From Sabulitectum sp964571965 (GTDB lineage Bacteria > Fermentibacterota > Fermentibacteria > Fermentibacterales > JCC-6), in NCBI GenBank assembly GCA_964571965.1, contig CAZNFQ010000032.1, positions 1 to 20,764 of the forward strand: a stretch of 20,764 nt of DNA, written 5' to 3'. The notes under the pieces are model-generated. The model did no database searches. It was given only the letters and a program-made list of their open reading frames with translations, and was not told the DNA's origin. This document shows positions 6,294-14,464 of the stretch, one piece after another. The position numbers and the translations under genes are program-made. Position 1 is the first letter of the stretch. Each line of letters starts with the position of its first letter.

Positions 6294-7960
6294 GGCAGAA
6301 CCACAAGCCTGCAGGCGGCTTCAGCTGTGGGAGTGGAATACCTTACAAGGTAGACCCCTGCACATCCATGGGTATCCCAGCATGTGGTGTCTGAGCCGCC
6401 ACCTCCCATGGCTCCGAGATTTTCCACCAGCCTTCCTGAACAGTCAAACACAGAAACCTCTCCCGGCCCACCGGAACAGATCACGGAAACGCTTCCTCTG
6501 CAGGGGTTGGGGAAAAGGCTTATGGCAATGTTTTCTTCCACCGGCACGGAACCTTCGTCCAAGCAGGAAAAACCCTCTCCTTCCACCGCCGTTATCTGCT
6601 GATTTGCCGGTATGTCGGAATAGGTCTCCACAAGTCCCGAGGGCCAGTGTATCTCCAGAACGTCTACCATTCCAGCATCATACAAACCGAATTCAAGCGG
6701 AAAACTGTGAAAATCGTGGTATCCTTCACAGCCTCCCACCCACCTGTAAAGAGAACTGGAGCCAACATGGACTGAAACCATAGCACCCACCGCATTCCGG
6801 TTGGATTCGGTTCCCTGAAGCTCCACCGTGAGATAGTTTGCCGGTATGGTTTCACTCTGATCGTTCCTGAACAGAACGTACTTGTCTATGTGTCCCACTG
6901 CGAAAAGGTCCACATCTCCATCGAGGTTGTAATCACCCCAGGCGGTACCGAAATAGTCTCCCATGAATTCACCGGACAAACCCAGTTCGGCTCCAACTTC
7001 GTCAAAGGTTCCGTCGCCTGCATTTCTCCACATAAGGTTGGAATACACGTAAAAGTCGTGGTGAGAAACAAAAATATCCAGCCAGCCATCGTTATTGAAA
7101 TCGGTAAAGCCTGCGGTTCTCGTGTCGGTGTATCCGGTTACTCCTGCGGCAGCTGTCACGTCAAGGAAGGTGCCGTCTCCCTGGTTTTGGAACAGCTTGC
7201 AGCCGGGAGAGCTGTAATTTGCAAGATAAAGGTCGGGGTTACCGTCATTGTCGTAGTCGCCTGTGGTGATCCCCGTGGTAGACCCTGAAAACTGAACTCC
7301 AGCCGCATCGGTAACATCAACGAAAAATGCTCCATCGTTCCTTAGAAGGGTGCTGGTTCCGCTGCTGTATGAGCCCAGATATACGTCGGGGTCCATATCC
7401 AGATCGTAATCTATCACCGCCGCCGACCACCAGTCACCCACAGCTGATGGCCCCGATGTAAACACAGCCGAACCGGAGTTGTGAAGCACCTCACATCCCT
7501 GGGAAGTCATGGTGAACACGTCAAGGTTTCCATCGAGATCGAAGTCGGCTACACAGGCCGGGGTACCGGAAAGTCCGCTTCCAGAGGAAATGTCGGTGAA
7601 GGTGCCGTCTCCGTTATTTCTGAAAATTGAAGGGCTGGAGCCCCTTGCAAGAATAAGTTCGGGAAAGGCGTCACCATTCATTTCACCCCAGAGTATTCTT
7701 CCCGCGCCCAAACCGGAAAGCCCGGCGGAAGCAGTTATATCGGTGAACTGGTCCATGTCATTTCTGTAGAGCCAGAAACCGGAACCGTCCTGGTTGGAGA
7801 AAGCCAGGTCCAGGTCACCGTCGTTGTCCATATCGCACCAGCCCACGGCGTGACCAAGCCCTGTCTGCCCGGCAATACCCATTTCCCCGGAAACCTCGGT
7901 AAATACCTGTTGGGTGTATGCCGTGTGCGCAAGAACGAGAAGGAAAAGCACACTTCTCAC
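6290..7960 (-). CDS. Secreted FG-GAP/VCBS repeat protein with ASPIC/UnbV domain and C-terminal sorting domain
   Basis: 556 residues from a GTG start. Signal peptide at 1-16 (MRSVLFLLVLAHTAYT). At least six calcium-binding-like repeats of the form DxDxDGxxD follow, at about 43-51, 139-147, 184-192, 235-243, 287-295 and 343-351, typical of an integrin-like propeller. An ASPIC/UnbV domain covers about 375-462 (NAVGAMVSVHVG, EIHWPSGLVETY). The last 80 residues (FPNPCRGSVSV, VFDCSGRLVENL, GVYLVRY) are a T9SS/FlgD-like sorting domain, so the protein is probably surface-displayed. The GTG at 7960 overlaps the GH85 stop as GTGA and places the signal peptide at the N-terminus; an upstream GTG at 7975 would add MHGSP. 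It probably works with the GH85 enzyme, which carries the same kind of C-terminus. Confidence 0.85.
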   Translation of the reverse strand: MRSVLFLLVLAHTAYTQQVFTEVSGEMGIAGQTGLGHAVGWCDMDNDGDLDLAFSNQDGSGFWLYRNDMDQFTDITASAGLSGLGAGRILWGEMNGDAFPELILARGSSPSIFRNNGDGTFTDISSGSGLSGTPACVADFDLDGNLDVFTMTSQGCEVLHNSGSAVFTSGPSAVGDWWSAAVIDYDLDMDPDVYLGSYSSGTSTLLRNDGAFFVDVTDAAGVQFSGSTTGITTGDYDNDGNPDLYLANYSSPGCKLFQNQGDGTFLDVTAAAGVTGYTDTRTAGFTDFNNDGWLDIFVSHHDFYVYSNLMWRNAGDGTFDEVGAELGLSGEFMGDYFGTAWGDYNLDGDVDLFAVGHIDKYVLFRNDQSETIPANYLTVELQGTESNRNAVGAMVSVHVGSSSLYRWVGGCEGYHDFHSFPLEFGLYDAGMVDVLEIHWPSGLVETYSDIPANQQITAVEGEGFSCLDEGSVPVEENIAISLFPNPCRGSVSVICSGGPGEVSVFDCSGRLVENLGAMGGGGSDTTCWDTHGCAGVYLVRYSTPTAEAACRLVVLP

Positions 7961-10200
7961 TGGAGAACCATGCACTTCCTGATAACGGATCCTCCGGAAG
8001 ACTCAAGCCTGTACATGTAAACCCCGCTGGGAAGCTCCCGGGTGTTCCAGTTCACCGAATGTTCTCCAGCCTGCATATCTGAATCAAGCAGACGCTGAAC
8101 AACCCTGCCGGAGAGATCGTACACCATAAGGCTCACATCACCGGCAGAGGGGAGTGTAAAGGAAAGAACCGCTGAGCCCGATACGGGATTCTCAGGGGGA
8201 GGGGTAAGGAACAAGCCTCCGGAACTGCTTTCAATGCCCGAGGTCTCCCAGCTGATGGTGGTGCTCACAGCAGTTGAAAAGCCGAATTCCGGGCTTACGG
8301 ATTCCACAAGTATCACGGTCTGTTCCTCAGAGGGGGAACGAGTTACCTCAGGCACGAAACAGGCATTGTTGGGCGTCGCCCAGAGGAAGGTTCTGGAGTC
8401 ATCCGCGTTAAGTCTGTATACGTTATAGGTGTAAACGTCCGATGACGAATGGTCCCATCTGAGCCTGATTGTTCCGGTAGTGTCGTTCACCTGGTTGAAT
8501 TCCTCCACGTAAAGACCCGAAGGAGGTTCCGGAATGTCAACGGCACCCCTTGTGACCCCGAGCCTTCCAATGAGGGCAGTGTAGTCATTCAAAGGAGAGG
8601 AAGATGTGAAATTAATACCGGCAACCGCCAGGTTCGATCCGGAAAAACTGCCCAGGGGAGCCTTGAATTCGTTCCATCCTGCTGTTTCTGCCGCGGGAAC
8701 CTCAACGTACTGGAAAACCTCCGGGCTGGAAGCCAGAGACATGGCAGCCTCCATACCGGAGGGATCACCTTCGCTCAAGGCATACCAGACAAGAACCAGT
8801 GAGTCATCCGCAGCTATTTCGGCATCTGCCTTATAAAGGTACAGCATGGTTTCGTTTGCGCTGTTCAGATCACCTGTAACCTTCAGACAGCTGCCGCCGT
8901 AGTAGGCTGTGTCCCAGCATATCTCCGGATAAAGAGGGGTTCCGCCGCTTTCAGCTATCCACCTCCAGGTTGGAAGAACGTCCTGCTGACTCCTGTTGTG
9001 CCAGTCCAGGGATGAGAGTTCCTGACCTTCTATGGCATAGAGGTATCCCTGCCCTGTGTTGAAATTGGTGACGAATGGAAACGAGGTTACCGGGGTTCTT
9101 GCCGCGAAGTAATGGGCAAGCCCCTTCCATGGATGCGTCGTTTCCGTGTACGAAGGGTCACGGTTTGCCCCGCACCAGAACCTGTTAGCCCTTGTGTAGA
9201 ATGCCTGATGGCTTGCGGCGTTGCTGTATGTCCAGTTCGGGCAGTAAAAACCAACGGAGGTCACATGATCTGCTCCTTCGGGGAAGAGGGCATTCCAGTC
9301 AATACCGCCGGTGTTATAGCCGCTGGACTGAACGTCGATCCCGGCATATAGCTCGTAGGGATCTCTTCCCAGAGAAACCGCATGTGCGGCGGAACTTGTA
9401 AGCTTGGCTGAATTCCAGTTAAAATTCAGGAACATCCATTGTGAGACAAGATCGCTTCCATACTGGAAGTACCAGTCATTGTTGTCGTTAAGGGCATTCT
9501 GCCAGCTTACGCCTCCACCCTCGGTCATTGCGTCATACCACTGTATATGAAGATCCGAGTTTTCCTGAATGTATATCATGAAGTCGCGCATGTCCTGAGC
9601 CAGCTGTACGTTTCCTCCCGCTGTCTCCTGGTTGATGAACCATCCGTCGAATCCGTAGTAATCGGTCATTTCAATGAGCTTGTCCGCGACTGGAAAGGTG
9701 GCGCCGTCTTTCTGCACCAGGTCCCAGACCCACTGTATCTGACCTCCATAGGCTGTTGGCGGCAGGAAAATGGTGCCGTATACCGGCACTCCGTTCCTGT
9801 GACCGGCATCTATTACTCCGGGATTGGGGGCAAGAATCAGACCCTCCCCGGAACTGCCTCCCCAGAAGGTGAGATGATCGATGTACTGCCAGTAGTTGAA
9901 AGCATACACATCGATGCCCGTTCCACCCTGAGAAGGATTACCGCTCGTGGAGGGGTTCATTATGCTAAGGGCGCCAACTCCGCCCTGATCCATTGTGGCG
10001 TGGGCATTGCACTGGGTATCACCATAGGAACGTGTACCCAGTTCTATGCCGCTTCTGTTGTAGGGAGCATCGGGGTCGCCGTCGGGAGTCCAGGACAAAA
10101 GCTCGTTAGGGAACCAGTAGGAAGCGTAGGGCTGCCCGGGAAGGTCCTGGGCAAAAGCTGTCAGGGAAACAATGGAAACAAAAAGAATTGCAAGTTTCAT
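7957..10200 (-). CDS. Secreted endo-beta-N-acetylglucosaminidase, glycoside hydrolase family 85
   Basis: 747 residues. Signal peptide MKLAILFVSIVSLTAFA. The GH85 core covers roughly 20-400, with ASYWFPNELLSWTP near the start and the signature DGWFINQET at 185-193. N190 and E192 match the Asn/Glu pair that acts in substrate-assisted catalysis in this family. WYDAMT at 221-226 and the later DWNALFPEGAD and GFYCPNW also fit. Family enzymes cut the chitobiose core of N-glycans, so host or environmental glycoproteins are plausible substrates. Residues about 420-555 look like a carbohydrate-binding jelly roll, 557-655 like a fibronectin III domain, and 665-747 a FlgD/T9SS-type sorting domain (VSLMVYDLSGRVVQRL, LPSGVYMYRL). 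The start overlaps the upstream stop as ATGA. No truncation is seen. Confidence 0.88.
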   Translation of the reverse strand: MKLAILFVSIVSLTAFAQDLPGQPYASYWFPNELLSWTPDGDPDAPYNRSGIELGTRSYGDTQCNAHATMDQGGVGALSIMNPSTSGNPSQGGTGIDVYAFNYWQYIDHLTFWGGSSGEGLILAPNPGVIDAGHRNGVPVYGTIFLPPTAYGGQIQWVWDLVQKDGATFPVADKLIEMTDYYGFDGWFINQETAGGNVQLAQDMRDFMIYIQENSDLHIQWYDAMTEGGGVSWQNALNDNNDWYFQYGSDLVSQWMFLNFNWNSAKLTSSAAHAVSLGRDPYELYAGIDVQSSGYNTGGIDWNALFPEGADHVTSVGFYCPNWTYSNAASHQAFYTRANRFWCGANRDPSYTETTHPWKGLAHYFAARTPVTSFPFVTNFNTGQGYLYAIEGQELSSLDWHNRSQQDVLPTWRWIAESGGTPLYPEICWDTAYYGGSCLKVTGDLNSANETMLYLYKADAEIAADDSLVLVWYALSEGDPSGMEAAMSLASSPEVFQYVEVPAAETAGWNEFKAPLGSFSGSNLAVAGINFTSSSPLNDYTALIGRLGVTRGAVDIPEPPSGLYVEEFNQVNDTTGTIRLRWDHSSSDVYTYNVYRLNADDSRTFLWATPNNACFVPEVTRSPSEEQTVILVESVSPEFGFSTAVSTTISWETSGIESSSGGLFLTPPPENPVSGSAVLSFTLPSAGDVSLMVYDLSGRVVQRLLDSDMQAGEHSVNWNTRELPSGVYMYRLESSGGSVIRKCMVLQ

Positions 10201-10517
10201 TTGGCAAGCCCTTTCTTTGCTTCTGTCATCAATGGTTTCGTCACCGCGGCTCCCGGCCCGTCTGAACGGGATACGGCAACAGAGACACGGCTTCCCAAGG
10301 CTGCCGCAACCTCAGCCACCATGGAATGGGTGAACCCCGGACACAATACCACGGAGTGAATGGAATGACTTCGGCAGTAAGCGGAAATCGTTTCGCCGCG
10401 ATTGGCGGAATCTCCGGCCACCATGGAGTGAAGAGAATATGTTTCAGTCTCTATGACCCTGGTGTCGTCCGGGTTACCGTCTGCCCATTTGGATACGTAC
10501 AGAGTGTTGTATTTCAT
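10197..10517 (-). CDS. Small cytosolic DUF6506-like protein
   Basis: 106 residues from ATG 10517, chosen because GGAAGAGGG lies just upstream. An in-frame start at 10592 would add 25 residues and has no good ribosome site. The pattern of an N-terminal strand (KYNTLYVSKWADGNPDDTRVIET), a middle helix and strand (HSIHSVVLCPGFTHSMVAEVAAALG) and a closing SVAVSRSDGPGA resembles the DUF6506 family of about 100 residues, whose function is unknown. It has no export signal. Its TGA overlaps the GH85 start as ATGA, so it is the first gene of the five-gene operon, and its link to a secreted glycosidase is unexplained. Confidence 0.65.
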   Translation of the reverse strand: MKYNTLYVSKWADGNPDDTRVIETETYSLHSMVAGDSANRGETISAYCRSHSIHSVVLCPGFTHSMVAEVAAALGSRVSVAVSRSDGPGAAVTKPLMTEAKKGLAK

Positions 10518-10613
10518 TACGCCCTCTTCCGAAAGGTTTTCATTAAACTGATTATGAAACTGCTGATACAAGGATAACCAAATATCCCGCAATGCCCAAC
10601 AGGGTCAGGATCG

Positions 10614-10642
10614 TTGCTCCGGCGTGTATCCATGGTTATTAT
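10614..10642 (+). promoter_or_regulatory. Sigma-70-type promoter for the GspE-like ATPase
   Basis: TTGCTC (10614-10619), a 17-base spacer and TATTAT (10637-10642). The start point would be near 10648, inside the palindrome at 10642-10653 and about 20 bases before ATG 10669. In the same 151-base divergent gap no convincing promoter was seen for the minus-strand operon; the best is TTGGGC-N17-TATCCT. Confidence 0.4.
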
Positions 10643-10653
10643 CAGTTAACTGA
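10642..10653. repeat. 12-bp perfect palindrome TCAGTTAACTGA
   Basis: It overlaps the -10 box and predicted transcription start of the GspE-like gene in the divergent control region, so it is placed like a repressor site. It shares TCAGT/ACTGA half-sites with the palindrome at 5480-5493. Confidence 0.35.
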
Positions 10654-10668
10654 AGGAAATGGAGAGAT

Positions 10669-12192
10669 ATGAAGGACCGGATACCACGACCCACAAGGAA
10701 AAACATTGCCCTGGCAAGACTGGGCTGTGCGCTTGCGGCACTGATCCCCGTTCTGATTCTCTCTTCCTCCCAGTCCTTTATCTCCCGGTTCAAGGACAGC
10801 CTTGGAATGGAAACCGGTATCCTTTCATTCCTTTTCTGGGCGGTGGTCTTCATTGTCCTGAGCGAGCTTTTCATAAGAGTTCTTTTATCCTTCTGGCTTC
10901 GAATTGAAACCAGAACGGAATACAGCGCCGTTATCAGGAGCAGCGACCTAAGAATAAACAGGACCCGCGGTCTTGGCGGAATACCCATCTACCGAACGGA
11001 ACTTCAGGAAACTGTTGACTCCTCATCCATGGGGGTGGTGGATCTCATCAACGATATACTAAGTTCAGCTTTCTCCCTTGAAGCAAGCGACATTCACATC
11101 AGCCCCGGTCCCGATTCCGCCCTGGTAGGCTTCAGAATTAACGGGAACCTCTACCCCATGGCGGACATTCCCGGAGAGATGTATCCCCACTTCGTAAGGA
11201 GGATCAAGATCCTCTCAGGTCTCTCCACATTCAAGCAGGGAGTACCCCAGGACGGCCATCTCAATATGGAGGACCGATCATTCGCAGTTAGAGTATCGGT
11301 GTTCCCCACCGTTGCCGGGGAACGGATCGCACTGAGACTGGCAAGTGCTTCAGCGAATATCATGCAGCTTGAACACATTGGAATGCCCGTGGACATGCTC
11401 GGTGATTACAAGGCCCTCCTGAACAGGAACCAGGGAATGATAATCATCACGGGTCCCACTGGAAGCGGCAAGACCACCACTCTCCTCTCAAGCCTTCTGT
11501 GCATAAGGGAGCAGAGGAAAAACAGCGTAAACATCGTAACTCTCGAAGACCCTATCGAATCCAGACTGCACGGGGTTCAGCAGACACAGGTGGAACAGGG
11601 CACAACTCTCACTTTCTCCGCCGGGCTTAGATCCGTATTGAGGCAGGACCCCGACGTGATCATGCTGGGGGAGATCCGTGATGAGGATACCGCTTCAATA
11701 GCAGTGAGAGCAGCAATGACAGGCCATCTGATACTAACCACCGTTCACGCGAACAGCACTTCCGGAGTATTCAGCAGACTTACGCAGATGGGAGTGGATC
11801 CGGTTCAGCTTTCCGCAACGGTGCGTACGGTGATCTCACAGCGTTTGTGCCGTACGCTCTGCCAGGCCTGCAGGAAAGAGGTCCCCCTGGATGAGGACCA
11901 GCTCCATCAGCTTAAGCTCCTGGGACTTCAGGAACCTCCCCGGGGCCCCTTCTACCAGTCGGAAGGGTGCGATGAATGTCTGGGGCATGGATATACGGGA
12001 AGAATTGCCATTTTCGAGATGCTCCTGCCAACCGATGGCATCAGGGATATGATCTCAAGCGGGGTTCCAGCACACACCCTCGCCAGGGAGGCGGCAGCAC
12101 TGGGAATGGTCACCCTGCTGGATCATGGCCTGGAACTGGCACGGCAGGGTAAAATATCCCTCATGGAAATGGCAAGGGTGGTTTCAGACTGA
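10669..12192 (+). CDS. GspE/PilB-family secretion or pilus ATPase with N-terminal membrane anchor
   Basis: 507 residues. The ATPase core is complete: Walker A GPTGSGKT at 262-269, Asp box TLEDPIE at 291-297, Walker B DVIMLGEIRD at 329-338, His box GHLILTTVHAN at 352-362, and the zinc tetracysteine C398-x2-C401 with C434-x2-C437 typical of GspE/PilB rather than PilT. The preceding N2-like domain includes ASDIHISP at 139-146. The N-terminus is unusual: instead of a MshEN/N1 domain there are two hydrophobic stretches, about 17-34 and 49-74, that look like a membrane hairpin, followed by a linker. Family members power type II secretion or type IV pilus assembly from the cytoplasmic face. No other pilus or secretion gene is nearby. 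AAGGA and GGAGAG precede the ATG. Its 3' end overlaps the convergent tadA by 9 bases. Confidence 0.87.
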   Translation: MKDRIPRPTRKNIALARLGCALAALIPVLILSSSQSFISRFKDSLGMETGILSFLFWAVVFIVLSELFIRVLLSFWLRIETRTEYSAVIRSSDLRINRTRGLGGIPIYRTELQETVDSSSMGVVDLINDILSSAFSLEASDIHISPGPDSALVGFRINGNLYPMADIPGEMYPHFVRRIKILSGLSTFKQGVPQDGHLNMEDRSFAVRVSVFPTVAGERIALRLASASANIMQLEHIGMPVDMLGDYKALLNRNQGMIIITGPTGSGKTTTLLSSLLCIREQRKNSVNIVTLEDPIESRLHGVQQTQVEQGTTLTFSAGLRSVLRQDPDVIMLGEIRDEDTASIAVRAAMTGHLILTTVHANSTSGVFSRLTQMGVDPVQLSATVRTVISQRLCRTLCQACRKEVPLDEDQLHQLKLLGLQEPPRGPFYQSEGCDECLGHGYTGRIAIFEMLLPTDGIRDMISSGVPAHTLAREAAALGMVTLLDHGLELARQGKISLMEMARVVSD

Positions 12193-12648
12193 ACCTTCCC
12201 CGTTCCTCCTGTTTCTGAAAAACCTTTTCAGCATTACTGACGACTCGCTGGCAAGAACGCCTCCCTGAACAGAAGGATAGTGATTGAGGTGGCGCATTTC
12301 AAGCAGGTTCGTCACTGAACCGAAGGCCCCGAACCGCTTATCCCATGCTCCGTAAACAACTCTGGGTACCCTGGTTACCAGTATCAGCCCCGCGCACATG
12401 ACACAGGGTTCCAGTGTACAGTAGAGGGTGCAGTCCTCAAGGCGCCAGTCGTTCCTGGCCCTGCATGCGGCATTTATCACCAGACATTCCGCGTGGGACT
12501 GGGGCAGGTGCCTTTCAGCGGTTCTGTTCGAGTCGCGAAACATTTCCCCGCTGCCTGTAACCAGCACTGCGCCAACTGGAACTTCACCCCTGGAGAAGGC
12601 CTTTTCAGCCTCCTCCAGGGCTATTTTCATGCAGTCTCTGTCTGTCAC
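12184..12648 (-). CDS. tadA: tRNA-specific adenosine deaminase
   Basis: 154 residues, the usual TadA length. The zinc and catalytic site is intact: H52-A-E54 (SHAECLVI) and P81-C82-V-M-C85. The downstream family signature AWDKRFGAFGSVTNLL and LNHYPSVQGGVLASES followed by a basic C-terminus (FFRNRRNG) distinguishes TadA from other deaminases. It converts A34 to inosine in tRNA-Arg(ACG), in the cytoplasm. The start is a GTG whose last two bases lie in the TGA of the peptidase gene (GTGA overlap), so translation is probably coupled. It is the last gene of the operon starting at 17142. Its stop overlaps the 3' end of the convergent ATPase gene, with no terminator between. Confidence 0.93.
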   Translation of the reverse strand: MTDRDCMKIALEEAEKAFSRGEVPVGAVLVTGSGEMFRDSNRTAERHLPQSHAECLVINAACRARNDWRLEDCTLYCTLEPCVMCAGLILVTRVPRVVYGAWDKRFGAFGSVTNLLEMRHLNHYPSVQGGVLASESSVMLKRFFRNRRNGEGSV

Positions 12649-13895
12649 TTGCCTGCCATCAGGGCTTCGATCTCATCCGGGGTACGCGGGAATCCCTCTG
12701 AAAGAATGATGTTGGATTCCTCGCCCACCAGAACATCATCTTCTATACGGATACCGATTCCCTCTTCGGAACTGTAGAAACCCGGTTCAACGGTGAAGAC
12801 CATGCCCGGGGCGATGGGTGCATCGGAAACATTCTCGTCGTGGGTATCCAGCCCCAGGTGGTGGCCGATGCCGTGATAATAGAAGTTCGCTATCTCTTCC
12901 GGCTCCTTTATCTCGCCTCTTCGGACCATTATTTCCTTGTAGGCCTCAAGAACTTCGTCGTTCCATTCCCTGTGCAGTTTTCCCGGGCGGAGAAGTTCTA
13001 TGGCCCTGTCCTGTACCTCGAGGACCATCTCCATGAGCTCACGCTGACGGGGGGTGTACCTGCCGTTAACCGGAATGGTTCTGGTTATGTCGGAACAGTA
13101 AAGATCTTTCATGGCTCCGTGGTCCACTAGAAGCAGTTCGCCGTCGGCCAGGTCCGTGTCGTTCGAGTTGTAATGCAGACAGGTTGCACGGCTGCCTCCG
13201 GCGACAATGGCGGGAAACGCGGGAATCTTTTCCCCCGCCTTTGCCCATTCATAAAGCATTTCCGCTTCGAATTCAGCTTCATTCATCCCTGGAGAGAGCT
13301 TCATGGCAGCCGCTTCGAAGCCTTTCCCGGTGAGGGAAATCGCGTCCCTGAGCACCTGTATCTCTTCACTGTCCTTTATCATCCGCATGGCAAAGATCCT
13401 GCCGGCAATGCTCTGGACATTCAGACCCGGATACGCAGTTTTAAACCTGTTGACAAATGAAAGACGTTTCCCCGGAACACCGTCTATACCGCAGTTGTGC
13501 CAGTCGAAATAGAAGTTTTCAAGTCTTTCTCTGGAAACGAGCTTGTCTAAAAACCTGGTTTCCCCTCCTGTGAAGAGAATGCTGTCGACGGCGCTCTTTT
13601 CCTTTGCCTGCTCTCTGGTGAGAACGCTTCCGAACCACTTGGCGAATTCTTCGTCATAGGGGGAGATGTAAAGGCATTCCTTTGGATCTCTGCCCTTCAA
13701 TCTCCACATTACCAGAACAGTGCCCTCCTGGGTTATTCCAGTTAGATAGTAGAGATTCCTTGAAGGAGCATAGGGCAGTGTTCCGTCGGCGGTTGCAGGT
13801 TTGGTGGACGAAGCCTGCACCACGATACAGTAATCCCCCTCCATGGACTCTGCCAGCCTTTTCCGCCTTTCCGCATATCTTTCAGCTGAAATCAT
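12645..13895 (-). CDS. pepP: M24 family Xaa-Pro aminopeptidase
   Basis: 416 residues with the two-domain layout of aminopeptidase P: an N-terminal creatinase-like domain (1-165, NLYYLTGITQEGTVLVM) and a C-terminal pita-bread metallopeptidase. The metal ligands are all present: D258 (LLVDHGA), D269 (CSDITRT), H345 (HGIGHHLGLDTHD), E370 (TVEPGFY) and E385 (GIRIEDDV). The enzyme removes N-terminal residues ahead of proline and needs two Mn-type ions. The ATG overlaps the nitroreductase stop as ATGA and its TGA overlaps the GTG of tadA, so it sits in the middle of a coupled operon. No signal peptide. The length is slightly below E. coli PepP (441). Confidence 0.92.
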   Translation of the reverse strand: MISAERYAERRKRLAESMEGDYCIVVQASSTKPATADGTLPYAPSRNLYYLTGITQEGTVLVMWRLKGRDPKECLYISPYDEEFAKWFGSVLTREQAKEKSAVDSILFTGGETRFLDKLVSRERLENFYFDWHNCGIDGVPGKRLSFVNRFKTAYPGLNVQSIAGRIFAMRMIKDSEEIQVLRDAISLTGKGFEAAAMKLSPGMNEAEFEAEMLYEWAKAGEKIPAFPAIVAGGSRATCLHYNSNDTDLADGELLLVDHGAMKDLYCSDITRTIPVNGRYTPRQRELMEMVLEVQDRAIELLRPGKLHREWNDEVLEAYKEIMVRRGEIKEPEEIANFYYHGIGHHLGLDTHDENVSDAPIAPGMVFTVEPGFYSSEEGIGIRIEDDVLVGEESNIILSEGFPRTPDEIEALMAGK

Positions 13896-14464
13896 TGGTT
13901 TCCTTTCAGGATCAGTTTGTTCACAGGGTGTTTGGGAACATGATGAATTCCGTTCCGGTCTCGCCAGTACTGTATGTTCTCCGAATTTTTCTCAAGGGTA
14001 ACCTTTTCCCCCGGATAGCCCAGGGCAACCACCAGTCTTGAGGAATATCCCGGTGCCGGTGCCACCGTCTGAACCGCGTCATGTCCGAAACTGAGTATCA
14101 TACAGCTGGCAATACCCTTTTCAGACGCTTCCAGAACGATGTACGAAGCAGCTATACCTATGTCTATCCCTGTGAAGAACTTCTCCTCTTCCGGAGCATG
14201 TATCACAATGTAAGCGGATGGCCGTTCCCCGGCACCCGGTCCGTTCCAGTCCTTGAGGTAGCCGGCCCAGGCTATGGAGTTGAAGAGTATCCTTCTTTCA
14301 CCTTCATCGGTGACAATGCTGTAGCGGAGCCGCTGCAGATTGGAGGCACAAGGGGCAAGACATGCCGCCCGGATCATAGAGACCAGGTCCTCACCGGAAA
14401 CCGGCCTGTGTTCCTGAAACCTTCTGTAGCTCCTTGTTTTTTCTGCAAGTTCAAGGAATTTCAT
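13892..14464 (-). CDS. Nitroreductase-family flavoprotein
   Basis: 190 residues. The N-terminus EKTRSYRRF matches the FMN-phosphate-binding R-S-x-R motif of nitroreductases, APCASNLQRLRYSIV fits the A-P-S-x-x-N-x-Q segment, and IDIGIAASYIVLEASEKGIASCMI plus VVALGYPGEK fit the second FMN-binding region. Such enzymes use NAD(P)H to reduce flavins, quinones or nitro compounds; the substrate cannot be predicted. ATG 14464 overlaps the synthetase stop (ATGA), and its stop overlaps the peptidase start (ATGA). It has no signal peptide and is cytosolic. Confidence 0.85.
   Translation of the reverse strand: MKFLELAEKTRSYRRFQEHRPVSGEDLVSMIRAACLAPCASNLQRLRYSIVTDEGERRILFNSIAWAGYLKDWNGPGAGERPSAYIVIHAPEEEKFFTGIDIGIAASYIVLEASEKGIASCMILSFGHDAVQTVAPAPGYSSRLVVALGYPGEKVTLEKNSENIQYWRDRNGIHHVPKHPVNKLILKGNQ

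Noticed and set aside
7957..7975. Upstream GTG start at 7975 for the FG-GAP gene
   Set aside because: It puts MHGSP in front of a normal signal peptide, while GTG 7960 gives the 4-nt overlap seen at all the other junctions of the operon.
9547..10359. 270-residue plus-strand open frame antisense to GH85
   Set aside because: It shadows the well-supported GH85 and DUF6506 genes; its composition is atypical and it has no recognisable domain.
10518..10592. N-terminal extension of the DUF6506-like protein to 10592
   Set aside because: ATG 10517 has GGAAGAGGG just upstream and gives the family length of about 100 residues.
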